From NCBI GenBank assembly GCA_027491735.1, contig JAOZGP010000005.1:1-64000 (forward strand): 64,000 nucleotides of DNA, given 5' to 3'. This DNA comes from Thermoproteota archaeon. Lineage in GTDB: Archaea; Korarchaeota; Korarchaeia; Korarchaeales; Korarchaeaceae. Positions 25,769-34,351 of the stretch are shown here, in pieces. A model generated the notes under the pieces. It was not told the DNA's origin, did not search any database, and worked only from the letters and a program-made list of their open reading frames with translations. How positions within the stretch are numbered: position 1 is the first letter of the stretch; each line of letters starts with the position of its first letter. The position numbers and the translations under genes were made by a program.

Positions 25769-27948
25769 GCTTCGTTGATCATCCTCTGATAAGGAAAGAA
25801 AGGTTAGAGTCCAGGGTCTATCAGCAGGTCATAGCCGCCAACGCCTCAAGAAAAAACACTCTGGTGGTGGTGCCCACTGGACTCGGAAAGACCTCAATAG
25901 CCATACTGGTGATAGCACATAGGCTCTACAAGAAGGGTGGAAAGGTTCTGTTTCTGGTCCCAACAAAGCCGCTCGCCGTTCAACATCACAGGAGGCTGAA
26001 GGAAGTTCTTAATATAGATGAAAACGAAGTAATTCTTTTAACTGGAGAAGTCTCTCCCAACAAGAGGATCTCTCTATGGCGGAAGGGAAGGGTTGTGGTT
26101 TCCACTCCTCAGGTTGTGCAGAACGACATCATCTCAGGTCGAATAACCCTTGAAAACTTCACGCTTATTGTGTTCGACGAGGCCCACAGGGCCGTGGGCT
26201 CCTATCCATATGTGTTCATAGCGGAGCACTACATGAGGACAGCAAGGTCTCCCCTGATACTAGGTCTGACGGCATCTCCGGGAAGCACCAAGGAATCAAT
26301 ACGTGAGGTTGTCAGGAACCTGTTCATAGAGGGGATAGAGTATAGGAGCAGAGATAGCCCAGACGTTCTACCGTACCTGGCTTCTCTAAGGGTTAAAGTC
26401 GTCAAAGTTCCCCTTAGTGAGAGGGAGCGTTCGGCTCTGGCCGTTCTAAAGGAGATCAAAAGAGACTTCATCAGGAAGGTCAACTCCTATGGAAGAGTTA
26501 TAGTAGGAGAAAACTCAGGGTTGAGAAATCTAATCGAGACGCAGAGGGTCCTGTTATCGGAGAGAGCTCCAAGCGAGATTATCTCGCTCGTCACGGCACT
26601 TATAAAATTGGTTCATCTCATGGATGTGATAGAGAGCCAGGGACCGAGAACGGCTCTCAGATACATTTACAAACTTAAGAAGTCGCCTTCAAAGGCAAAT
26701 AAGGTGATCTTAGAGGATGTAAGGTTCAGAAGGGTTGAGGAACTTCTCTCCATGGCATCCAGGGACCTTCCGAGGAAGGCCATCATTTTGATGGACCTCA
26801 TCAAACGCCTAGTCGGAGAGGAGAAAAAACGTGTGATAGTCTTCTGTAATTACAGAAGCACTGTAACGGAGATATGCGATCTGCTCTCCAACATGGGAAT
26901 AAGGGCCGGAGCCCTTTTGGGAAAAGGAGGGAGAAGAGAGAAGGGGGCTGTTACCCAGGAGGATCAAAAGCTCGTCATAGAGAGGTTTGTATTAGGAGAT
27001 CTGGAGGTTTTGGTCTCCACCAGCGTGGGGGAGGAGGGGTTGGACCTGCCCGACGCAGATGCAGTGATACTATATGACGCCACCCCTTCGGGAATTAGAC
27101 ACATACAGAGAAAGGGAAGGGTGGGAAGGGTGCGTCCGGGTGTAGTGATTGCGCTCATATCGGAGGGGAGAGAACTTGGTTTCTACAGGATAGCCAAAAG
27201 GAGAGAATACTCTATGAGGAGAATGCTCGAAGAAGTGTTAACAGAGCTGTGCACTAAGGAATTAAGTCTTGAGAGTTCCTCGAAGGTTTTAAATCGGCCC
27301 AAGATCAGGGTTGCCATGGATTTCAGGGAGATAAGCAGTCCTGTAGCCAAAATACTTGCTTCGGATGATGAAATACTCCTTGAGACCTCCAAGCTAGACC
27401 TCGGCGATTACTCCGTGAGCAAGGACCTGCTTGTAGAGAGGAAAACCGTTTCGGACTTTGTGAACTCATTGGTGGATGGAAGGCTGTTTGAGCAGGCCAT
27501 ATCGATGAGAAACCTCTACAGACATCCGGTGATCATAGTTGAGGGGGAGGACTTCACCACCGAGAGAAATGTCTCTGAAGAGTCGCTCTATGGAGCTATA
27601 GCAGCCCTGATCGGAATGTCCATTGCCGTCCTCAGAACTCGGTCTCCAGAGGAAACTGCCAAGGTGATAAAAGCTCTGGCCAAGAGGGAGCAACTCGAGA
27701 AGAGAAAGGGTATTTCTTTAAAGAGGAGACCCTCCTCCTCTGAGGCCGAGGAGTTAATAAATGTGCTCACTTCGATACGCGGCGTGGGAGTCGAGATAGC
27801 CAAAGCTATACTCAGGAGGTTAGGGTCTTTGGAGAAAGTATTCACAGTGGACGAGAAAGAGCTTTTGGAGATCGAAGGCGTTGGCAAGGTCTTGGCTAGG
27901 AGGATAAGGGAGTTGGCTACCAGGAAGTATTCGGAGGATTATCTATGA
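25765..27948 (+). CDS. hef: Hef, FANCM-like helicase fused to XPF nuclease
   Basis: A 727-residue fork-processing enzyme. The SF2 helicase has motif I VVPTGLGKTSIA (about 30-41), DEAH in VFDEAHRAVG, motif III LTASPGS and motif VI HIQRKGRVGRV. Then comes the XPF nuclease domain with DYSVSKDLLVERKTVSDF and a C-terminal helix-hairpin-helix pair (LTSIRGVGVEIAKAI, LEIEGVGKVLARRI). Full Hef with both halves is typical of euryarchaea; crenarchaea have only the nuclease. Starts with TTG overlapping the HD gene; the small gene after it overlaps by four bases. Confidence 0.96.
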   Translation: MSFVDHPLIRKERLESRVYQQVIAANASRKNTLVVVPTGLGKTSIAILVIAHRLYKKGGKVLFLVPTKPLAVQHHRRLKEVLNIDENEVILLTGEVSPNKRISLWRKGRVVVSTPQVVQNDIISGRITLENFTLIVFDEAHRAVGSYPYVFIAEHYMRTARSPLILGLTASPGSTKESIREVVRNLFIEGIEYRSRDSPDVLPYLASLRVKVVKVPLSERERSALAVLKEIKRDFIRKVNSYGRVIVGENSGLRNLIETQRVLLSERAPSEIISLVTALIKLVHLMDVIESQGPRTALRYIYKLKKSPSKANKVILEDVRFRRVEELLSMASRDLPRKAIILMDLIKRLVGEEKKRVIVFCNYRSTVTEICDLLSNMGIRAGALLGKGGRREKGAVTQEDQKLVIERFVLGDLEVLVSTSVGEEGLDLPDADAVILYDATPSGIRHIQRKGRVGRVRPGVVIALISEGRELGFYRIAKRREYSMRRMLEEVLTELCTKELSLESSSKVLNRPKIRVAMDFREISSPVAKILASDDEILLETSKLDLGDYSVSKDLLVERKTVSDFVNSLVDGRLFEQAISMRNLYRHPVIIVEGEDFTTERNVSEESLYGAIAALIGMSIAVLRTRSPEETAKVIKALAKREQLEKRKGISLKRRPSSSEAEELINVLTSIRGVGVEIAKAILRRLGSLEKVFTVDEKELLEIEGVGKVLARRIRELATRKYSEDYL

Positions 27949-28421
27949 TCACCGAGAAGTATCTCTTCCTCGACGATGATTTAGAAAAGCTCTTCTCGAG
28001 CATGCTCATAGCTCTGAACAAGCTTAATAACCTCAAGGATCCCATTCTTTTGTCAACGAGCAGGGGGGAGAAGGTCAGAGGAAGGAGACAAATAGAGATC
28101 TCACTCAAGGATAAGGGAAAGCTTCTTGTCTTCGATTGGAAGCTTGCTAGAAAGTTTGTGTTGGCGTCATTAAGTAGAGGAGAGCTCGTCCCTTTGAAGT
28201 TCATTGTCGTGTTCAAGTATTACTATCTGAGAAGCTTTAGGAGGATTCACCTTAAGTACGACAGATACGAGATGTGTGTGGTCCCCGAAAAAAGAGGAAT
28301 TTTGGTCTCAGTGAGAGCTATAAAAACCATGTACAGGACATCTCCTGAGATCTTAGTACAGATGATCAGGGAAGAGGTTTCCAGAGTTCTGGGGAAACAT
28401 GTTCGCATCGAGCTACTTTAA
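27945..28421 (+). CDS. Conserved-looking hypothetical protein downstream of hef
   Basis: A 158-residue soluble protein whose ATG overlaps the hef stop (ATGA), so it is made with Hef. It alternates strands and helices and is strongly basic in the middle (RGRRQIEISLKDKG, YYYLRSFRRIHLKYDRYEM), as for a nucleic-acid-binding protein. No motif that I recognise, no cysteines pattern, no membrane segment. Its last nine bases overlap the converging zinc-ribbon gene. A role with Hef in repair is inference from the overlap only. Confidence 0.7.
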   Translation: MITEKYLFLDDDLEKLFSSMLIALNKLNNLKDPILLSTSRGEKVRGRRQIEISLKDKGKLLVFDWKLARKFVLASLSRGELVPLKFIVVFKYYYLRSFRRIHLKYDRYEMCVVPEKRGILVSVRAIKTMYRTSPEILVQMIREEVSRVLGKHVRIELL

Positions 28422-28796
28422 CCTTCTCCTATAGATCATATTCTCGACCTTTAGGAGAACGCCAGCAGCCGTGTTCATTCTCGTCAAAATGTCCAGATCC
28501 TCGTTCTCCGAAGGCTCGAGCTTGTCGCTTAGATGAGACAGATATCTTATGAGGTTGGCGCGAACATGTCTTAGGGCAAGCTCGATCCTTACCTCCTCGG
28601 CCTCCTCTTCAGAGGAGACTAACTTGACGGGAATGTTGCAGTAAACACAAATTATTTCGCCACTTGGTTTCTTGAACAAGGGAGTTCCACAGCGAGGGCA
28701 GGTGTCATGAAGCATCGTCCACCCTCTTTTAAGGGCAGATGACATTTTCCTAAATTTCTCTTCCTCATCTATTGTTTTAGATCCCATGGGGATCAA
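28413..28796 (-). CDS. UPF0148 / autoantigen p27-like zinc protein
   Basis: A 127-residue protein with a zinc ribbon: GWTMLHDTCPRCGTPLFKKPSGEIICVYCN (Cys pairs near residues 33-36 and 50-53), the signature of the UPF0148/Sjogren autoantigen p27 family, which is conserved in archaea and eukaryotes and poorly characterised. A helical tail follows. An alternative start is the second Met four codons in. Single gene, converging with the gene downstream of hef and divergent from the UPF0147 gene. Confidence 0.9.
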   Translation of the reverse strand: MIPMGSKTIDEEEKFRKMSSALKRGWTMLHDTCPRCGTPLFKKPSGEIICVYCNIPVKLVSSEEEAEEVRIELALRHVRANLIRYLSHLSDKLEPSENEDLDILTRMNTAAGVLLKVENMIYRRRLK

Positions 28797-28864
28797 ATTT
28801 ATAGAAGCTTAGGGAGTATTTAACTTAGCCCCTTTCCTCGACATCCTTTGGGAGGTGATTTTTC

Positions 28865-29152
28865 TTGGCAAGAAAAAGTAAGTCCAAGAGAAAGAAGGAG
28901 TATGCCAAGTTGATACAGGAGGTTATTGCCAGGCTGGATCGCGTTTCTCAGAACAGAAACGTACCGAGAAATATAAGAAAAGCCACAACTGATGCCATAG
29001 ATGTGCTCAGGGAAGAGAGCCTCTCCTATGGCGTCCGCTCAAGCAAGGCCATGTCCATATTAAATGAGATCATAAACGACATAAACATGCCTTTCCCAAC
29101 CCGATCCGAACTCCTTTTGGTCGTGGGAATTCTTGAGAAGATCAAAGACTAA
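28865..29152 (+). CDS. UPF0147 family protein
   Basis: A 95-residue all-helical protein with a lysine-rich start (ARKSKSKRKKEYAKL) and the family core VSQNRNVPRNIRKATTDAIDVLREE. UPF0147 proteins are small, universal in many archaea and of unknown role. GGGAGGTGAT ribosome site ten bases upstream of the TTG start. tRNA-Phe lies on the opposite strand just after the stop. Confidence 0.9.
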   Translation: MARKSKSKRKKEYAKLIQEVIARLDRVSQNRNVPRNIRKATTDAIDVLREESLSYGVRSSKAMSILNEIINDINMPFPTRSELLLVVGILEKIKD

Positions 29153-29167
29153 TAGACGAGTTGGGAG

Positions 29168-29239
29168 TGCCGGGGGTGGGATTCGAACCCACGACCGCTC
29201 GGTCTTCAGCCGAGCGCTCTCCCCCTGAGCTACCCCGGC
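29168..29239 (-). tRNA. tRNA-Phe (anticodon GAA)
   Basis: Minus-strand cloverleaf: acceptor GCCGGGG/CCCCGGC, anticodon stem GCTCGG/CCGAGC with loop CTGAAGA (GAA), T arm GTGGG-TTCGAAT-CCCAC, discriminator A. No CCA and no intron. It follows tRNA-Ala after 31 bases and shares its promoter. Confidence 0.96.
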
Positions 29240-29270
29240 ACAGATTCCTCATGGCCACACTAGATTAAAA

Positions 29271-29344
29271 TGGACCGAGGGGGATTCGAACCCCCGACCT
29301 CCCGCATGCCAAGCGGGCGCGCTACCAGACTGCGCCACCGGCCC
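29271..29344 (-). tRNA. tRNA-Ala (anticodon GGC)
   Basis: Minus-strand cloverleaf with anticodon loop TTGGCAT (GGC) between CCCGC and GCGGG, T arm GGGGG-TTCGAAT-CCCCC and discriminator A. The acceptor stem GGGCCGG/TCGGTCC contains a G3-U70 pair, the identity element for alanine. CCA is not encoded. Confidence 0.96.
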
Positions 29345-29365
29345 GATGAAGTCTTACGAGGAAGG

Positions 29366-29375
29366 GTATAAAAAC
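29366..29375 (-). promoter_or_regulatory. TATA box for the tRNA-Ala/tRNA-Phe unit
   Basis: Read on the minus strand, gtttttatac lies 22-31 bases before the first base of tRNA-Ala, the spacing expected for archaeal TBP sites. It sits between the rpl37e stop and the tRNA pair. Confidence 0.7.
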
Positions 29376-29389
29376 CTATCACCGAGCGC

Positions 29390-29581
29390 TCACACAACCC
29401 TAACCCTCTTCCAAGATATCTTGTTGGCCCATTGGTATTTCCTCATTCTCCTGCTCCTTCCAAATCCACAGGCGGCGCAGTACTTCTTTCTAATGTTGTA
29501 AGAGTGACGTCCACACCTGCGACATCTTATATGGGTTTTTCCTCTGCTCCTACGACCCATGGAAGGGGTTCCCTTCGTCAT
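29390..29581 (-). CDS. rpl37e: Ribosomal protein L37e
   Basis: A 63-residue zinc ribosomal protein of the large subunit. The zinc finger is [22 protein letters not shown], and the rest is Arg-rich ([21 protein letters not shown]). The family usually begins KGTPSMGRR, as here. It starts two bases after the Sm-like gene, the conserved archaeal lsm-rpl37e pair. Confidence 0.96.
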   Translation of the reverse strand: MTKGTPSMGRRSRGKTHIRCRRCGRHSYNIRKKYCAACGFGRSRRMRKYQWANKISWKRVRVV

Positions 29582-29583
29582 AA

Positions 29584-29841
29584 CTACTCACCTCTGTCGG
29601 GTGTTGATATCGCTACGACTACGTCTCCCCTTATAAGTACCCTCTTCCCAAGCCTCACAATCCTTCTATCCTCCAAGCCTCCACCAGATTTTGGCAGCAC
29701 CAGCTCCTCTGCGTTATCAAGGACTAGGTTTAGGTGTCGGTCAAACGATTGTAGGATACCTCTAACCCAAGAGCCTGTTTTTAGGGAGACGAGAACGGTC
29801 TCCTTTATGTTCTTAGCGAGGTACTCTGCTGTGTCAGGCAT
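29584..29841 (-). CDS. Sm-like archaeal protein (SmAP/LSm)
   Basis: An 85-residue Sm fold protein that forms ring oligomers and binds U-rich RNA. The Sm1 motif is [32 protein letters not shown] and the Sm2 motif is [14 protein letters not shown] with the usual RG. Transcribed ahead of rpl37e, the arrangement found in many archaea, which ties it to translation or RNA metabolism. Confidence 0.94.
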   Translation of the reverse strand: MPDTAEYLAKNIKETVLVSLKTGSWVRGILQSFDRHLNLVLDNAEELVLPKSGGGLEDRRIVRLGKRVLIRGDVVVAISTPDRGE

Positions 29842-30001
29842 ACCGCAACACCATGAGTTTATCTAAAACCTATTCCCTTCAGATCTAAATAAAAACGTTT
29901 TTTCTAGAGGAGCTCACAAAGAAGCCCACTCAAAGGAGATCCTACTTCTGTGGAGAATCATTTAAATAGTGGGTCTAGACCCTAAGACCAGGGGTCTCCT
30001 A

Positions 30002-30382
30002 GTGGGATTTCTGAGGAAAATCTTCGGAGGAAAGGAGAGAAGGGAGGAATTAGAGGAGGAGCTTCCTGAGCCGGGGGATTACTTTTCCGGAGAACCTGCT
30101 GCGGTGAACTTGGAGAAAGCTATCGCCATCAAGCCAATGGTGCTGCATAGCGCCGAGGACATAGAGCTTGTTTTAAATGAAATAAATAATGGAAATATAG
30201 TTCTATTAAAATATGATGATCTGATATTTGAAAATAAGGAGAGGGTCAGGAGTGTCATAGAGAGGCTCAAGGAGAGGATACTCGAGGCAGGAGGAGATCT
30301 CGTACTCATAAAGTATGACAGGGCGCCACCCATATTGATAGTTCCCCGCTTCGTGGAGATATGGAGAAGGCCGGAGAAGTAG
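30002..30382 (+). CDS. sepF: SepF-like cell division protein
   Basis: A 126-residue SepF, the membrane anchor of FtsZ in archaea. From the GTG at 30002 it begins GFLRKIFGGK, an amphipathic membrane-binding helix, followed by an acidic linker and the SepF core (KPMVLHSAEDIELVLNEINNGNIVLLKYDD). An earlier GTG at 29969 lies directly behind the TATA box (tttaaata, 29962-29969) and so cannot be in the transcript, which decides the start. SepF implies FtsZ-based division. ftsZ itself is not in the window. Confidence 0.85.
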   Translation: MGFLRKIFGGKERREELEEELPEPGDYFSGEPAAVNLEKAIAIKPMVLHSAEDIELVLNEINNGNIVLLKYDDLIFENKERVRSVIERLKERILEAGGDLVLIKYDRAPPILIVPRFVEIWRRPEK

Positions 30383-30416
30383 GAACTTGTCCGGGAGATG
30401 TATTAGCGTAGGAGGC

Positions 30417-32321
30417 TCACACAAGTCTGAGCTTCTCTCCAACGGAGGGAGCCATGACAGCGGTCCCTCTACCCAGCATCTTAGATAAAAGTGGTTTGAA
30501 GGATCTTATTTTCTCTGACTCCCCATGGACGAGGATTATTCTCGTTGGTCTGGGAGAGATCTTGGATGCATATGTTAGGAGTTGAACCTTGTCGGCGTGA
30601 GCAGAAAAACCCTCAACCACGTGGACCGAGGCCTTAACCTCTATAGCACTGAGAGACCCATTACCGTCTGGAATTCGCACTACTTTGGCTCCGTTCTTAA
30701 GCAATCTTCCGAGAGTTCCTTTAGCCTGATAGCTGACCAGAACTATCGAGTTCTTCTTGTCAGGGGCCATCTTTTTGAAGTATTCCACACTGGGCCCGCC
30801 GTTAAGCATTCCTGAAGGTGCTATTATCACGCTGGGCCCTCCTTCTATGACAGAATCTCTCTCCTCTACTCCTTTAAGCATGGAGAAGTGCTCGTCCGTG
30901 AAGGGATCCACATCCTCCTTGAACACCTTGCTCTTTATGTAATCTGATAGGTAGTTCGGGTAAGCGGAGTGTATTGCTGTGGAGTCGTAGATCATCCCAT
31001 CTATGTAGACAGGGATGTCCGGCAACTCCTTCTTAGAGAAGGCCTCCACGAGGGCTAGCATGATTTCCTGACCTCTTCCCACAGATAAGGCTGGTATGAG
31101 GACTTTCCCGCCGATCTCCACCGTATTCTTTATTATGTTCACCAGAGACCTCTCCGCCTCCCATAGAGGAGGAAGAACGTCCTCTTCACCACCGTACGTG
31201 GTCTCCATTATCATAGTTTCGACTTTGGGAAATGTAGAGGCTGCCTTATTCAAAAGTTTTGTATCTCTGAACCTGAAGTCCCCCGTGTAGAGGATATTAT
31301 GCCTCATGCTCCTGACGTTCAGATGAATCAGAGCGGATCCCAGAATGTGGCCGGCATTGTATAGGGTCAGCTTCATATCCGGCGATATATCGACCGTCTC
31401 CTCGTAATCTAAGGTGACTATGTGATTGAGCATTTCATTCACATCCGACTTGGAGAAGAAGGAAGTGATCCCCGTCCTCTCACACAACTTAAGATAGTCG
31501 AGCAGCAGGAGAATTATCAGGTCCCTTGTAGGTTTGGTTGTGTAGACAGGTCCTCTGTACCCATATTTGAAGAGAAGAGGAAGAGCTCCCGCGTGATCTA
31601 GATGAGCGTGCGATATGACTACTGCGTCCAGTTCATCTAGAGTGAATTCAGGAAGGTCAAATCGAGGAAAGGGCTCCTCCCCCCCGACGCTTATGCCAGC
31701 ATCAAGAAGCACAGAGCCTTCCCTTGCGGTCACCAATATAGCGCTTCGACCGACCTCCCTTGCTCCCCCCAGGAAACTCAAGTACAGTCCTCTGTTCAAC
31801 CCGATAGGTTCCCTGTAGATCCTTCTGGCCATCATCCTGAGATTTTTCTTCCGTTTCCTGGCGCCTTCGATTATAAATTTGTAGATCTCATTGAGAAGCT
31901 CGGATCTTATTGTTGGAGCACGTAAGATTACAGGCCTCCATCCAGTCCTCTTGAGGATCTCATTTATGCAGGCCCCTCCTCTACCCACGACATACCCTGT
32001 CCTTTTAGCTATTATGTAAGCTTCTCTAGTTTCTTTGACCAAGTTTATGCTTGAGATCTCTGCTTTATCCGGTATCACAGATCTTATCGCCTTTATGGCC
32101 TCATCCTCTAGGGTCATGGGTTTATCTGCCATTATTATGATCTTCTTTCTGAGAGCCTTCGCTACTTCGGCAATAGCCCCGCTGTCCAAGAACTCGGCAG
32201 GGTTTCTTACGTAAACAACGACGAATGGTCCCTCAAAATCTATCTTGCTTATCTTCCCTATTTTGGAGAGATGCTCGCGGACCTTCTTTTTGAGGTCCTC
32301 GAAGTTTTCCATATCTCTCAA
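30417..32321 (-). CDS. fttA: aCPSF1/FttA, archaeal termination ribonuclease
   Basis: A 634-residue KH-MBL-beta-CASP protein that cleaves nascent RNA and terminates transcription. N-terminal KH domains cover about residues 1-150 (with GYVVGRGGACINEILKRTGW). The metallo-beta-lactamase core has ISHAHLDHAGALP, GHILGSALI and YTGDFRF; beta-CASP motifs include PALSVGRGQEIM and SAHADKVQLL near the C-terminus. Length and order match the family. The start overlaps the psmB stop (ATGA), so it is transcribed with the proteasome gene. Confidence 0.96.
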   Translation of the reverse strand: MRDMENFEDLKKKVREHLSKIGKISKIDFEGPFVVVYVRNPAEFLDSGAIAEVAKALRKKIIIMADKPMTLEDEAIKAIRSVIPDKAEISSINLVKETREAYIIAKRTGYVVGRGGACINEILKRTGWRPVILRAPTIRSELLNEIYKFIIEGARKRKKNLRMMARRIYREPIGLNRGLYLSFLGGAREVGRSAILVTAREGSVLLDAGISVGGEEPFPRFDLPEFTLDELDAVVISHAHLDHAGALPLLFKYGYRGPVYTTKPTRDLIILLLLDYLKLCERTGITSFFSKSDVNEMLNHIVTLDYEETVDISPDMKLTLYNAGHILGSALIHLNVRSMRHNILYTGDFRFRDTKLLNKAASTFPKVETMIMETTYGGEEDVLPPLWEAERSLVNIIKNTVEIGGKVLIPALSVGRGQEIMLALVEAFSKKELPDIPVYIDGMIYDSTAIHSAYPNYLSDYIKSKVFKEDVDPFTDEHFSMLKGVEERDSVIEGGPSVIIAPSGMLNGGPSVEYFKKMAPDKKNSIVLVSYQAKGTLGRLLKNGAKVVRIPDGNGSLSAIEVKASVHVVEGFSAHADKVQLLTYASKISPRPTRIILVHGESEKIRSFKPLLSKMLGRGTAVMAPSVGEKLRLV

Positions 32322-32992
32322 AACTCTCGATTACCTCCTCTCAATTTTTTGATAACCTCATTCACCTCTTCCGCAGTGAGGAAGTGAACTCCATCGCTGT
32401 CAACCACAGTCAGATCTATGCCATCGCCGGTGGCGGAGTCCCTAGATAAAGCCGCTAACATCGCATTTATCACCAAGAGTTTAGCGTTCTCAATACTCAT
32501 CTTAGGTGAGTAACCCTCCTCCACCACAGATATGGCTATTGGGGAACCGGATCCGGTAGCGAGATAGTCCTCCTCCGTCAAAGTCCCAAGAAAGTCCACG
32601 TTAAACAGATGAAAGCCCATGTCATCGAGACCGCCGACTATTAGGTGAGCTAGCATCAGGGGTCGATAGGACCTGAGCAGGATTGCCAGGTATCTGGCCA
32701 GTGAGCCTATCCTCAGAGATTTTCCCTCTTCATAGAAATGAAGATCTGAGATCATTCTTAGCATATTGGTCAGGTACTGGCCATCTGCCACCATTCCAGA
32801 TATTGTGGCCACGGCATGATCAGATATCTTTATTGTCTTATTTGCTCTCTTGCTTGCCACAAAAGTTTCCACTGAGGCTCTCTTGTCCGATGCTATTATG
32901 ACGCCCTCCTCAAACTTCACGCCCACAGTCGTGGTGCCCTTTAGGACCTTATCCATAAAGCTCGAGCGATCTGGTAGATTATGCATCTGCAT
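32318..32992 (-). CDS. psmB: Proteasome beta subunit
   Basis: The active subunit of the 20S proteasome. A propeptide of about 19 residues ends KVLKG, and the mature chain begins TTTVGVKFEEGVIIASDKRA, with catalytic Thr, and Asp and Lys downstream in the normal places; GSGSPIAISVVEEGY is the conserved GSG region. A longer frame reaches 33109 but would begin upstream of the transcript, because the TATA box is at 33085-33094. AGGAGG lies 12 bases before the ATG at 32992; a GTG at 33001 is also possible. Followed by fttA with ATGA overlap. Confidence 0.95.
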   Translation of the reverse strand: MQMHNLPDRSSFMDKVLKGTTTVGVKFEEGVIIASDKRASVETFVASKRANKTIKISDHAVATISGMVADGQYLTNMLRMISDLHFYEEGKSLRIGSLARYLAILLRSYRPLMLAHLIVGGLDDMGFHLFNVDFLGTLTEEDYLATGSGSPIAISVVEEGYSPKMSIENAKLLVINAMLAALSRDSATGDGIDLTVVDSDGVHFLTAEEVNEVIKKLRGGNREF

Positions 32993-33061
32993 AAGAAGAA
33001 CACCTTCCTCCTGAAGAGAGGAGCAAATCAGATCTCGACAACTGGAATGAAACTCCTCCTT

Positions 33062-33094
33062 GACCTCCAATAAGGAGGTCGAGCAAATATAAAA
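33062..33094 (-). promoter_or_regulatory. psmB: psmB promoter with palindrome at the start site
   Basis: A TATA box (aaatataaaa, 33085-33094, used on the minus strand) is followed by a perfect 7-base inverted repeat, gacctcc-aataa-ggaggtc (33062-33080). The expected transcription start, about 25 bases from the box centre, falls inside the repeat, so it could be an operator bound by a dimeric repressor, or a 5' hairpin in the mRNA. No regulator is known for it. Confidence 0.5.
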
Positions 33095-33136
33095 ACATAG
33101 ACATCTCATGATATTAGGTTCTCTGAGGTGCGAGTG

Positions 33137-33586
33137 ATGGAGGGAAGGATTGTTCTAGTGCCTAAATACTTGGCGAGAATTGGAGAAAAGTTTCAATTCT
33201 TGGAATACTCGGACAGATGTTTTGAATGTAAGTATAGAGCAGCTTGCATTGAGGGCTTAATCCCAGGGCGTGTTTATATTATTAAGGGGATAAAGGATAA
33301 GGAACTAGAGTGCCCGATCCATGGACCGATGGTTCCTGCTAGAGTTTTTGTGAGCGATGTGGAGGTCGCTATCCCCGCCAAAATCGCCGTTAAAGGGGCA
33401 ACGATCATATACAATAGGCCTTGGAGATGCGGTTCCCTGACATGTAAGTACTACCCAGTCTGCTTTCCCATCGGAGTGATCCCTGGAGATAAGATAAGGA
33501 TAGAGGAGTTTCTAGGGGAGATCCCTTCCTGTGAACACTTTAGCGAAAAAAGAGTTTCTTGTAGAGTTAGGGTTAAGGAAACCTGA
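33137..33586 (+). CDS. UPF0179 family protein
   Basis: A 149-residue protein with several cysteine pairs (CFECKYRAAC, CPIHG, CGSLTCKYYPVC, CEHF), the pattern of UPF0179, an archaeal family of unknown function that likely binds zinc or an iron-sulfur cluster. Start at ATG 33137 (MEGRIVLVPKY), where homology would begin and a GAGGTG site precedes; the GTG at 33128 is nine bases earlier. Divergent from psmB and converging with the FKBP gene. Confidence 0.88.
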   Translation: MEGRIVLVPKYLARIGEKFQFLEYSDRCFECKYRAACIEGLIPGRVYIIKGIKDKELECPIHGPMVPARVFVSDVEVAIPAKIAVKGATIIYNRPWRCGSLTCKYYPVCFPIGVIPGDKIRIEEFLGEIPSCEHFSEKRVSCRVRVKET

Positions 33587-33596
33587 GTTTCGTGCC

Positions 33597-34322
33597 TCAA
33601 GGTCCTTCTGGTATTTCGTATTCCTCTATAAACAGAACGTTTTTTATGTCCTTCATCTTCTTCATCAGATCGGAGATCACTCTAAGTTTCCTGGAGAAGG
33701 CATCTCTCTTCGTGTAGGCCACGGGTGGAATCTTTATCCTCACGGACCCGCCAAGAACCTCCACATCCACTTCTGAGTCGAGAGATATCTCGAATCGGCT
33801 TATCACGAGAGACCTTATCAGATCTTCCCTTGTTCTGGGCTTGTTTAGTATCTCAACCTCCACCTTCAGTTTCCTGCCAGCCATTGGATGATTGAAGTCT
33901 ATTCTAACCCTCCCCCCATCAACAGATATAACTTTGCCTATCTCCCCGTTTATCTTCACATAATCTCCTTTTTTGATATCTCTTATGCCATCTCTCTCCA
34001 ATCTTTTCACTGAAAACACCTTTATCTTCTTGGAATCGTGTTTTCCAAAGGTTTCCTCGGGATCCAGTTCTAAGATAGTTCTATCGCCCTCCTTTGAACT
34101 TCTGACGAAGTCTTCAACCTTCTTGAAGACTGCACCCTCCCCAGGTATCACCAAAATCGGAAGATAGAGACGACTATCTTCGGAGTACTTTCCTTCCTCC
34201 TTAGCGATTTTCTCCACAGTGGTGTCCAATAGCTCTCCCGTTTCAGCATCCCTTATTGTTAGATTTATCCAAGCCATTTCGTCGCAGCCGACGTCAAATG
34301 GTCCAGCACCCAGAATCATCAC
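33597..34322 (-). CDS. FKBP-type peptidyl-prolyl isomerase (long archaeal form)
   Basis: A 241-residue cytosolic isomerase and chaperone. The FKBP core runs from NLTIRDAETGELLDTT through GEGAVFKKVEDFV and the IF insert (ETFGKHDSKKIKVF, with the SlyD-type flap) to VRIDFNHPMAGRKLKVEVEIL. A further domain of about 90 residues follows, as in the long archaeal FKBPs. The ATG at 34322 is preferred since GGAGGGTG lies directly in front of it; an internal Met at residue 16 also fits homology. Confidence 0.9.
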   Translation of the reverse strand: MMILGAGPFDVGCDEMAWINLTIRDAETGELLDTTVEKIAKEEGKYSEDSRLYLPILVIPGEGAVFKKVEDFVRSSKEGDRTILELDPEETFGKHDSKKIKVFSVKRLERDGIRDIKKGDYVKINGEIGKVISVDGGRVRIDFNHPMAGRKLKVEVEILNKPRTREDLIRSLVISRFEISLDSEVDVEVLGGSVRIKIPPVAYTKRDAFSRKLRVISDLMKKMKDIKNVLFIEEYEIPEGP

Positions 34323-34351
34323 CCTCCAGAGGCCGAAGTGTTGAGTGTTTT

